Positions 1-8,200 of a DNA stretch of 20,295 bases are shown in pieces. Each line of letters opens with the position of its first letter. Positions within the stretch are counted from its first letter, which is position 1. The translations under genes were made by a program, and so were the position numbers. The notes under the pieces are model-generated. The model was not told where the DNA came from, ran no database searches, and saw only the letters and a list, made by a program, of their open reading frames with translations. Location: positions 1 to 20,295 of the IMG/VR virus record IMGVR_UViG_3300005960_000010. One strand, written 5' to 3'. Source of the stretch: a virus.

Positions 1-2
1 AT

Positions 3-248
3 GTGCCTGTGATTGTAAACAGTTTCCAATTTGATATGCCTAAAGATGTAGATTACATTTCAACAAATTTAGGAAATCTTCAAGGTCCTCCAACTGAGCC
101 TAATTCCGCGCCGACAGGTTGGGCACCAAGTACAAGCATTGTGACTGTGGCAGTAACTCCACAATACAGCAGAACAAAACAAAGTACATTCAGTCTTAAT
201 AATTTCCTCAAAGGTGGATACATGAAGTCTGGAGATGGATTTATTTAA
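3..248 (+). CDS. Baseplate tail-tube cap/initiator-like protein (gp48/gp54 type), C-terminal part, 5' truncated
   Basis: The frame is open from the left edge and ends with TAA at 246-248, so about 81 C-terminal residues are visible. The GTG at 3 is probably an internal valine codon, because the frame runs off the window and no start context can be seen. Visible motifs are PVIVNSF, then P-x-DVDYIST, a Pro-rich loop, a strand TVAVTPQYSR, and a C-terminal LNNFLKGGY ending GFI. This pattern (a PV-V strand, DVDYI, then V-V-P-YSR) resembles my recollection of the C-terminal domain of tail-tube-like cap proteins gp48 and gp54. In T4 these close the hub and start tube assembly. The gene lies two bases before gp53, which supports a baseplate role. 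I cannot tell gp48 from gp54 on this fragment. Confidence 0.5.
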   Translation: MPVIVNSFQFDMPKDVDYISTNLGNLQGPPTEPNSAPTGWAPSTSIVTVAVTPQYSRTKQSTFSLNNFLKGGYMKSGDGFI

Positions 249-250
249 AA

Positions 251-553
251 ATGGCAAAATATAGTGCAACATCACCCTACGGTAACACACCAATTGTTAA
301 CGGACAATATCTTGACAATCTTGTACCAAGAGCAGTTCCTATCAGTCAATACGATTTGCCTTATGTAATTGAGCCACAGTTTCATCAAAGACCAGACTTG
401 GCAAGTAACGTAATTTATAAAACACCCAAACTTTGGTGGGTATTTGCACAAAGGAATTTTGATATATTAAAAGATCCTGTGTTTGATTTCAAAGCAGGCA
501 CAGAAATTATTATATGTGAGCCAAAAACACTTTACACTTATTTAGGATTGTAA
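251..553 (+). CDS. 53: Baseplate wedge protein gp53-like
   Basis: This 100-residue protein has an N-terminal half with SQYDLPYVIEPQFHQRPDLAS and a C-terminal half with LWWVFAQRN, DILKDPVFDFKAGTEI. The series Y-x-I, RPDLL/A, LWW, RN-D-x-x-DP, then a Gly before a beta-strand, is what I recognise as the LysM-like domain of phage gp53. That protein helps join wedges around the hub in T4. T4 gp53 is about twice as long, so this is close to a minimal single-domain form. The start ATG is two bases after the TAA of the previous gene. A purine stretch (GGAGATGG at 231-238) lies 12 bases upstream. The next gene begins one base after the stop, so translational coupling is likely. Confidence 0.78.
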   Translation: MAKYSATSPYGNTPIVNGQYLDNLVPRAVPISQYDLPYVIEPQFHQRPDLASNVIYKTPKLWWVFAQRNFDILKDPVFDFKAGTEIIICEPKTLYTYLGL

Positions 554-554
554 C

Positions 555-3176
555 ATGGCAAAGAGAAAACAAAGTAGCAGTAGTTTGCTATTCAAAAAGG
601 AGTTGCAGGAAAAAATTAAGGAAAAAGGTGTGGACACAGTTTACAGCACAACTAATAAAGTGCAAAGCCAAAAAAAAATTTGGAGACATGGAGTCCGTGA
701 TTACTCAGATGGAAAAAGTATTGCAACTAAAGTTGATTCAAATTTAACCAACGCCACCATTAACAAAAACAAACTCATTCCTAATGGAGTGACTGTGAAT
801 GATGCTGTAAACGAAGCGGATGTTGAAAATGGTTTACACGTTACTGTACCTTTGCAATATACACCAGTTCCTAGAATTACCAATCCTTTGCACAAATATG
901 AATCTGTAAATGCAGTGTTTACACTGGCGGCTCTAACACTTGACGAAGTAAATTTTCCTGACACAACTATAATGGCTAGAGCACCTGAATATATTGTGGC
1001 AAAAAGTGCAGGAGGTTCTGCTAGAGAAACTAATTTGATGAAAGGTGGTAAATTAGAATTCTACATTGACAACGTGGAAATTAATGCACTGGTACACAGT
1101 AATTCTGCCACAGGGCATACACAGGCAACAACAGTAAGTTTTACTGTGCATGAACCATTCAGTTTAGGTTTATTTTTACAAAATTTACAGTATCAAGTTG
1201 CAAAAGCATCAAACACTGGCAACAGTGCTAACATGGCAAACTATCTAACTCATCCAATGGTTTTGATATCTGAATTTGTGGGAACCACTACAGAAGATTT
1301 AACACCATCCGAAAGAAGACAATTAAGAAAAGTGATGCCTATTCAATTACAAACAGTTAATTTTGGAAATTCCAACGGAATATCTACTTACGAAGTTAAA
1401 GCAGTGGCATTAAATGATATTGCATTCGCTGATCAATATGCAAGGATTCCTTATGATGTAGAACTTTCAGGAGACACTGTGTCGGAAATCTTATGGTCAG
1501 GTGAAAAAAGTTTAGCAAATGAGTTAAACAGAAAGAAAGTTCAATTAGTAAAAGAACATAGAGAATCTACTTTCATCAAAAGGAAAGAGTTTAGGCATGG
1601 CTCTGATAGGGCAGATGAGGCGGCAGAACGCTCAGTGTTTGTAAAACAACTTAAAAGTTTGCGTGACTATATGTTTATTTTTCCACAAGATTCAGGTTTT
1701 GCCAGCAGATTGATTTCTAAAGGTGCCCAAGACACTCCTAATAAGATTGCACAGGGAGACTTCGATGAAGGAACTCAAGTACCCTATCCAATCAGACTGA
1801 CAGGAATATTCAGTTATCTTTTTGATGAAAATTTCTCATACACATTGGGAGAAGGGTTTACAGGAGAAGAACTATTTCAAAATAAAATTGGCAAAAGCAA
1901 AATGATTATTAAGCATTTAGAATTGTCAGGTTCCACTGGTAAGGAATTTGCTGACGAAAATGCAGATGAAAACACATATTTCAACAAAGACACTAAAATA
2001 CGTATTTCAGGCAGTGCTAAAATTAACACGAAAACTAAAACAATCAGTTTCAAAAAAGACACTCATATTACACAAATCATAGAAGACCTTATATTATTGA
2101 GTGAATACGGACAAGATATTGACCGCAGAAAATCAGAGGCGGATATGGGAATGATTAAATGGTTTAAAGTTATTCCAGCAAGATATATGTTTGCAGATGA
2201 AAAACTGCAAAAAGAATACAACACCAATCCTGAGATTTTAATGTATAGAATAATCGAATACGAAGTGCCAGATGATAAATTCATGGCACCAGACGAAGTC
2301 AGTCGAGTAGATTTACTAGATGCATTAATTAGAAAAGAATACAATATTTTGTACACAGGTCAAAACAAAGACGTGATAGATTTCAATGTCGAATTTAATA
2401 ATGCATTCTACACAGCACTTATGAATGATTTGGGTAACGTAAATCCTAATAGTGTGGATCAATCCCAATCAAGTGTTGAAACAGAAAAAAGTGTGGTATC
2501 TAAAGATTCTAGCACCAGTGAGTACACTGGAAACTCAATCAATCAACAAGTTGCTTTTGGTGATCCACAAAATGTTGATGGCGGAGATGATGAATCAGTA
2601 GAATTAAGAATTGCAAGACAATTCAACAAAGCCATACTTGATAGTGATGTGGATTTAGTTAAATTAGATTTGAATATTGTGGGAGATCCTTATTACATTT
2701 CACAATCTGCATTTGGAAATTACATAGCATCTAGTATTGAAAGCCAAACACAAAATCAAGACGTAGCAAAAGAAAAATTTAAAGACGTGGATGGCAATGC
2801 AAACTTTTTAAAAAGTGTTGTGCTTACTAAGGTAAATTTCAGAACGCCTTTAGATATAAGCGACGCAAAAGGAAACATGATGTTTTACCAAGAAAAGGTA
2901 GCAGAAAATCAGTTACAAACTTTGGGAGAATTTAGTGGATATTATTATCCAATCAGAGTGATCAGTTCATTTGCAAACAATAAATTTACACAAGAATTAG
3001 AATTAATCAGAAATAAAACAGGAGTAATAGGTGCAGATAAAAATACACGAACAGAAAATAAAAATGTTGTTTCAAAATCTCCTGAAAAACAAGATTCAAA
3101 TGAAATCCAACAAGACCTTTTGCCAAACAATGGATTTATTGGCAACGGTAATGATATGGGTGAAGGAGCCGCTTAA
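555..3176 (+). CDS. Large baseplate hub-like structural protein (probable gp27-type role)
   Basis: This 873-residue protein has a Lys/Ser-rich N terminus (residues 1-30). A region near residues 190-240 contains TVSFTVHEPFSLGLFLQNLQ followed by NYLTHPMVLISEFVG, which resembles tail hub proteins (an E-P-(Y/F)-S-x-G-L-F strand-helix, then an L-x-x-EF-G strand). Near residues 594-620, KEYNILYTGQN and DVIDFNVEFNNAFY recall the domain of hub and gp27-like proteins that ends in an amphipathic YTG-N-D-DF pattern. Residues about 628-680 form a polar, Ser/Asn/Asp-rich linker. From about residue 700, DLVKLDLNIVGDPYYIS and a later TPLDISDAKGNMMF and FSGYY continue a beta-rich hub-like domain. The last 40 residues are polar. 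It sits directly before the gp5 spike, and in T4 gp27 trimers hold gp5, so a hub role is the best guess. It is more than twice the length of T4 gp27. An AGGA at 544-547 lies seven bases before the ATG. Another structural role remains possible. Confidence 0.6.
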   Translation: MAKRKQSSSSLLFKKELQEKIKEKGVDTVYSTTNKVQSQKKIWRHGVRDYSDGKSIATKVDSNLTNATINKNKLIPNGVTVNDAVNEADVENGLHVTVPLQYTPVPRITNPLHKYESVNAVFTLAALTLDEVNFPDTTIMARAPEYIVAKSAGGSARETNLMKGGKLEFYIDNVEINALVHSNSATGHTQATTVSFTVHEPFSLGLFLQNLQYQVAKASNTGNSANMANYLTHPMVLISEFVGTTTEDLTPSERRQLRKVMPIQLQTVNFGNSNGISTYEVKAVALNDIAFADQYARIPYDVELSGDTVSEILWSGEKSLANELNRKKVQLVKEHRESTFIKRKEFRHGSDRADEAAERSVFVKQLKSLRDYMFIFPQDSGFASRLISKGAQDTPNKIAQGDFDEGTQVPYPIRLTGIFSYLFDENFSYTLGEGFTGEELFQNKIGKSKMIIKHLELSGSTGKEFADENADENTYFNKDTKIRISGSAKINTKTKTISFKKDTHITQIIEDLILLSEYGQDIDRRKSEADMGMIKWFKVIPARYMFADEKLQKEYNTNPEILMYRIIEYEVPDDKFMAPDEVSRVDLLDALIRKEYNILYTGQNKDVIDFNVEFNNAFYTALMNDLGNVNPNSVDQSQSSVETEKSVVSKDSSTSEYTGNSINQQVAFGDPQNVDGGDDESVELRIARQFNKAILDSDVDLVKLDLNIVGDPYYISQSAFGNYIASSIESQTQNQDVAKEKFKDVDGNANFLKSVVLTKVNFRTPLDISDAKGNMMFYQEKVAENQLQTLGEFSGYYYPIRVISSFANNKFTQELELIRNKTGVIGADKNTRTENKNVVSKSPEKQDSNEIQQDLLPNNGFIGNGNDMGEGAA

Positions 3177-3181
3177 TAAAA

Positions 3182-4699
3182 ATGCCAAATTTAAGTAGAA
3201 CAGATTTAAAAATAGATGTAAGACGAAATCCCGGACCATACGAAGCGGTTGTAAGAGCAGTAATGGACCCGAAATTCCAAGGATCATTAAAAGTTGAATT
3301 ATTGAAAACAACAGAAAGTGGACAAACAGCAATTACAGGACAAATTATAAGAGCAAAATATTTGAATCCTTTTTACGGAACAACACCTGTGTTTGATACA
3401 AATAACAATAAAGATTATAGATACAGCCAAAGCAGTTATGGTATGTGGTTTGTTCCACCTGACATTGGTAATCGTGTAATGGTTATATTTGTGGAGGGCA
3501 ATATTGAAAAAGCATATTGGTTTGGTTGTATTCAGCAAGAAGGTATGAATATACAGTTGCCTGAAGGTAATCCTGCAACCAATTTACATAATTCAACTGA
3601 GGTAGACGAGATTGATAAAAAAATGCCTGTTGTTGAATACAATAAAAAATATAATAAAAACACTCCAAAAAAAGACGCGAACAATTACTTGAAGCCAGTG
3701 CATAATGCCTTTAAGAATATTTTAAACAATCAAGGATTATTGTCTGATGAAACACGAGGTATATCTTCATCATCTGCAAGACGTGAAGTACCAACAAGTG
3801 TATTTGGCATATTAACTCCAGGACCAGTTGATAAAGATTTTGATTCAATTTTCAAACCAACAAAAAATTTACACTTTCAAAGAAAAGGTGGATCGTCATT
3901 TGTTATGGATGACGGTGATCAGACTTTGATTAGAAAAGGTCCTGCAAGTGATACCGCATATGAATATGTTGACAAATCTAAAAATGAAATTGGTGGAGCA
4001 CCGAACAGTCCTTTTAATGAATTAGTAAGATTAAGAACTAGAACAGGTCATCAGATTTTAATGCACAATTCAGAAGATTTAATCTATATTGGAAATGCAA
4101 AAGGGACAACATGGATTGAAATGACAGCAAATGGTAAAATAGATATATTTGCCAATGATTCAATCAGTGTGCATTCTAACCAAGATTTAAATTTTAAAGC
4201 AGAAAGAGATATTAATTTAGAAGCAGGAAGAAGCACAAATATAAAAAGTGCAACCATGCACACAGAATCAAACACATTTGAAATAAAAGCAAGTGCTAGT
4301 GGTTTTGTTACTACTGGTGCGGAATATCATTTAAATGTTGGCACAAACAATTGGTATACACTGGGAGGAGACAGCCATACAACTAAACCTAACGGTGGTA
4401 CGGATTTTGGATGTCCTTCGGATCCGGCACGTACAGGAGCAATAGATTGTACAAATGCAACATCTGTATCTGCGTTGTCAACTCATACATTACCTGGAAC
4501 AACAAGTATTATGAAACGTGTGCCTCAGCACGAACCTTGGGGACACCATGAAAACTTAAATCCTACCAACGTATCTACTACTAACACAGATAGGAATACG
4601 TCAACGGAGATACCTACAAGCACAGCAACAGTAACTAGAGATCCATTCTATTTGAATGTGTATGTTGATCCAGAAGGCAGAGTGGTGGGTGATTTTTAA
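3182..4699 (+). CDS. 5: Central tail spike/hub protein gp5-like (VgrG-like), without lysozyme domain
   Basis: This 505-residue protein would sit at the centre of the baseplate and pierce the outer membrane. Residues 1-115 form the OB-fold: RNPGPYEA, an FQGSLKVELL strand, then YGMWFVPPDIG (from Y86), GNRVMVIFVEG and AYWFGCIQQEGMN, typical of gp5/VgrG N-terminal domains. Residues about 165-260 contain NNYLKP-H-AF, QGLLSDETRGISSSSARRE and VFGILTPGP, a linker I remember from marine phage gp5 proteins. Residues about 285-400 consist of short alternating beta repeats (IEMTANGKIDIF, ISVHSNQDLNFKAERDINLE), the pattern of the trimeric beta-helix. Near residue 446 is RVPQHEPWGHHEN. In T4 gp5 a lysozyme domain of about 165 residues lies between OB-fold and helix; only a linker is present here. 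The ATG is six bases after the previous stop codon, and GAAGGAG at 3162-3168 lies 13 bases upstream. Confidence 0.85.
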   Translation: MPNLSRTDLKIDVRRNPGPYEAVVRAVMDPKFQGSLKVELLKTTESGQTAITGQIIRAKYLNPFYGTTPVFDTNNNKDYRYSQSSYGMWFVPPDIGNRVMVIFVEGNIEKAYWFGCIQQEGMNIQLPEGNPATNLHNSTEVDEIDKKMPVVEYNKKYNKNTPKKDANNYLKPVHNAFKNILNNQGLLSDETRGISSSSARREVPTSVFGILTPGPVDKDFDSIFKPTKNLHFQRKGGSSFVMDDGDQTLIRKGPASDTAYEYVDKSKNEIGGAPNSPFNELVRLRTRTGHQILMHNSEDLIYIGNAKGTTWIEMTANGKIDIFANDSISVHSNQDLNFKAERDINLEAGRSTNIKSATMHTESNTFEIKASASGFVTTGAEYHLNVGTNNWYTLGGDSHTTKPNGGTDFGCPSDPARTGAIDCTNATSVSALSTHTLPGTTSIMKRVPQHEPWGHHENLNPTNVSTTNTDRNTSTEIPTSTATVTRDPFYLNVYVDPEGRVVGDF

Positions 4700-4714
4700 A
4701 GGTTAAATATTGAT

Positions 4715-5161
4715 ATGTCCACAGAAGAAAAAAAATTGTACAAAGAAGTAACAGTAAAAGCCAACGAGCGACCTCAACTAGAGCCTGCTCAAAGGACTTA
4801 CAGAGGCATCAGTACAGTTAATCCAAACAATACAAGTTTTAAATTATTTGATATAGCACTCATTAAGCAAGATATTATAAATTTGTTCCATATACGTAAA
4901 GGAGAAAAACTAGAAGATCCTGATTTTGGCACAATTATTTGGGATATGGTGTACGAACCATTGACCGAAGAAAATAGAGATTTTATTTCTGAAAACGTTA
5001 CAGACATCATCAACTATGATCCAAGGGTAAATGTTGACGGAGTAACTGTCAGTCAATATGAAAGTGGTATCCAAATAGAGTGCCAACTCACATATTTGAC
5101 TTATAATGTGTCAGAAAATATGAGATTGCGTTTTGATGAGGATGCAGGATTACTGAATTAA
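4715..5161 (+). CDS. 25: Baseplate wedge protein gp25 (GPW/gp25 family, TssE-like)
   Basis: This 148-residue protein has a variable N-terminal 35 residues, then FKLFDIALIKQDIINLFHIRKGEKLEDPDFGT, a WDMVYEPLTEEN segment, a helix, and YDPRVNVDGV followed by beta-strands. This is the order of the GPW/gp25 family, which bridges wedge and sheath and starts sheath polymerisation. The family's conserved EPR motif appears here as DPR at residues 102-104 (5018-5026), a conservative Glu to Asp change. The length is close to T4 gp25 (132 residues) with a short N-terminal extension. It begins 15 bases after the gp5 stop codon; AAAGG at 4698-4702 is a weak ribosome site 12 bases before ATG. It lies directly before gp6, its wedge partner. 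Confidence 0.9.
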   Translation: MSTEEKKLYKEVTVKANERPQLEPAQRTYRGISTVNPNNTSFKLFDIALIKQDIINLFHIRKGEKLEDPDFGTIIWDMVYEPLTEENRDFISENVTDIINYDPRVNVDGVTVSQYESGIQIECQLTYLTYNVSENMRLRFDEDAGLLN

Positions 5162-5173
5162 ATAGGTACTTAA

Positions 5174-5189
5174 TAGGAGCCAATAAATA
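5174..5189 (+). promoter_or_regulatory. Candidate T4-type late promoter box and displaced Shine-Dalgarno before gp6
   Basis: The 41-base gap before gp6 is the largest in the window. It holds AATAAATA at 5182-5189, one mismatch from the T4 late box TATAAATA, and AGGAG at 5175-5179. If the box were used, transcription would start about eight bases before the ATG at 5203 and the message would lack the AGGAG. That motif is also too far (23 bases) to act as a normal ribosome site. In such AT-rich DNA one-mismatch boxes occur by chance, so confidence is low. Confidence 0.3.
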
Positions 5190-5202
5190 CAAATAAAAAA
5201 CT

Positions 5203-8200
5203 ATGTCCATTACACAAAGACAAAATAGACTATTACTAGCAGAAGATTGGAAACGCATATATCAAAGTTTCCGGAACGCTGAATTCCAAAGTTATGACTT
5301 CGACAATCTAAGAAGAGTCATGATCGCATATCTACGTGAAAATTATCCAGAAGATTTTAATGATTACATTGAGAGTTCGGAGTATCTTGCATTAATTGAT
5401 TTAATTGCCTTTTTAGGTCAAAACTTATCTTATAGAATGGACTTAAATGCTAGGGAAAACTTCCTAGAACTTGCTGACAGAAGAGAGTCTGTATTAAGAT
5501 TAGCAAGATTATTAAGTTATAACGCAACTCGTAATCAGTGTGCAAACGGTTTGCTTAAAGTGGTTGCTGTATCAACTAGTGAAAATGTTATAGACAGTAA
5601 TAATTTAAATCTAGCAAATGCAGAAATAAGTTGGTCCGATTCCTCTAATTCAGATTGGTATGAGCAATTCATAAAAGTATTGAATGCGGCTTTTGGTCCA
5701 AATACAAAATTTGGAAAGCCTATAGCATCGGACACAGTCAATGGAATAACAACAAAACAATATCAAGTACAATCTAGTTCACAAGATATTCCAGTATTTG
5801 GATTTAACAAATCAGTTGATGGAAGAAATTTTGAATTTGAAATAACAAGTGCAGAAGTATCAGATGGATCTATAAAAGAACAAGCACCATTGCCGGGAAG
5901 AAAATTTAGTTTTGTACACAGAGATGATGGTCAAGGTGCATCAAGTGCCAACACAGGATTCTTTGTGCATTTTAGACAAGGATTTTTAGATCAAGGAGAA
6001 TTTAATGTAAGTCTTCCAACACCTAATCAATCTGTAAACATCGATGCTAGAAATATTAATAATACAGACGTTTGGTTATACCAATTGGATGAATTCGGAA
6101 GAGAATCTAAACAATGGACAAAACTTGATTCAGTAGTAGGCAACAATATAATTTATAATTCGTTAAACAAAAATAATAGAACAACTTACAGTACTGTTAC
6201 AAGAACAAGTGACAGAATTGCATTACAATTTTCGGATGGAGTGTTTGGTGAACTTCCACAAGGCGGTTTTAGAGTTTACTACAGAACCTCAGATAATTTA
6301 ACATATTCAATTAAGCCATCAGAATTACAAAATGTACAAATTGATATACCATATGTGTCCGCTTCAGGAAAGACAGAAACTTTAAGTTTTGTTTGCAGTT
6401 TGCAATATACTGTTGATAATGGAACTGCTACAGAAAGCAGTGCAAATATTAAAGTAAATGCACCGACTTCATTTTACACACAAAACAGAATGATTACAGG
6501 AGAAGATTACAACGTTGCTCCACTAGGAAAGAACAGGGAAATAGTAAAAGTAAAAAGCACTAATAGAGTAAGCACAGGTATTTCTAAATATTTTGATTTT
6601 GTAGATGCAACAGGAACAAGTAGTGATATAAATGTTTACGGTAATGATGGTGTAGTATACAGAGAAGACATTAATGATTTAAACACATTTACTTTTTCAA
6701 CTAGAACTGATATTGAAGGAGTTATAATAAACAAAATTGAACCTGTGTTAAGTGAAACAAGATTGTTGAATTATTTTATTAATCAATTTCCTGATGTTTT
6801 GGTTGACGATTTAAATGCAAGTTTTGTTCAGTCAACAAAAGGTAATAATATTAGTACAGGTCTTTTGCAAGATCCAGATAGTTTAAAATATGATGCAGGT
6901 CCTACAACAACCAGTCAATTAAAATACGTAGAAACAGGCGCTTTGTGTAAATTTGAAGCACCAAGCGGTTTTCATTTTATGGCAGACGGCACATTGATGG
7001 CAGGATCAGCCGACCATCCAGGTAGCAGAGAGTACATATGGACTTCAGTGGTCAGCGTTGTCGGTGATGGAAAAACAGTCCAAGCAGATGGAACTGGACC
7101 AATTGCATTCAGTGATGTTATACCAACAGGAGCAATATTGAAAAAAATTAAATCTAAATTTACAAAATTTTTAAGCAGTGGTTTAAAAAATGACATTATA
7201 GATCAAGTATTTGCTTTCAATACTTTTGGATTACGTTTTGATACAGATACAAGAACATGGAAACTAATAAAAGAAACAAACCTTGATGTATATGGTGATT
7301 TTAATATTGGTAAAAGCGGTGACGACAGTAATCAAAGACTAGATTCTAGTTGGATGTTATTGTTCACAAACAATGGCGAAACATACACAATGGAAAACAG
7401 AGGTATGCGTTACGTATTTGAGTCAGATAAAGAAATAAGATTCTTTTATGATTCTAGCAATCAAAATTATAATCCAAAGACAGGAAAAACAAAAAAAGAT
7501 CAAATCACAGTTTTAAGTATCAATACAAAACCAAATTCAACTGTTACACTTACAAATGATGTATCATTTAGTGGAGTAAAAGAATATAGAGAAAATAGTG
7601 GCTATGTTAATAGCAAAAAGTTAGAAGTTGCTTTGTATGACAGTGACCAGGATGGATTTATAGATAATCCTGAAAGTTTTGAATTAATTGTAGACACAAG
7701 CAAATACATATTTCAAAAAATTATTGACTTTAATGATGGCAGTAATGAAATAAATTACGTAGATGCAACATCGGAAAAAATTGTTACTGTGCAAAATGCG
7801 AATAGTGTTGCTCCATTTAGCACGTATGATGATGGCACAATTTTGTATCTCATAGATAGTGATTCGTTTAAAAGTATTGACAAAGTTAACAATGTGTTAG
7901 TCAATAACACTTCTTATATAGCGAAAACAGGTAGAGGTGATTTAAAATTCCATTACATACATTCAGCAGATAGCAATTCACGTATAGATCCAAGTACAAG
8001 TAACATTATTGATTTATATTTGTTGACAAGAAACTATGACAGACAGTTTAGACAATGGTTAATAAATGCAATCCCAACACAACCTAAAACTCCAAGTGCG
8101 GACAGTTTGTACAAAAATTATGGATCCGAATTAGATCAAATTAAAAGTATTTCAGACGAATTAATTTACCATCCTGTATCATACAAAGTTTTATTTGGAA

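Noticed and set aside
1-12. ATG at position 1 as a gene start
   Set aside because: This frame reads ATG TGC CTG TGA and stops at once. The real gene is in the third frame and continues from upstream.
2063-2356. A 97-codon - strand frame inside the hub-like gene
   Set aside because: It is antisense to a well-supported coding region with conserved motifs, with no start context.
6625-6640. TATAAATG inside gp6 as an internal T4 late promoter
   Set aside because: One-mismatch copies of TATAAATA are frequent in AT-rich coding DNA, and this one lies in the middle of a gene with no downstream start nearby.
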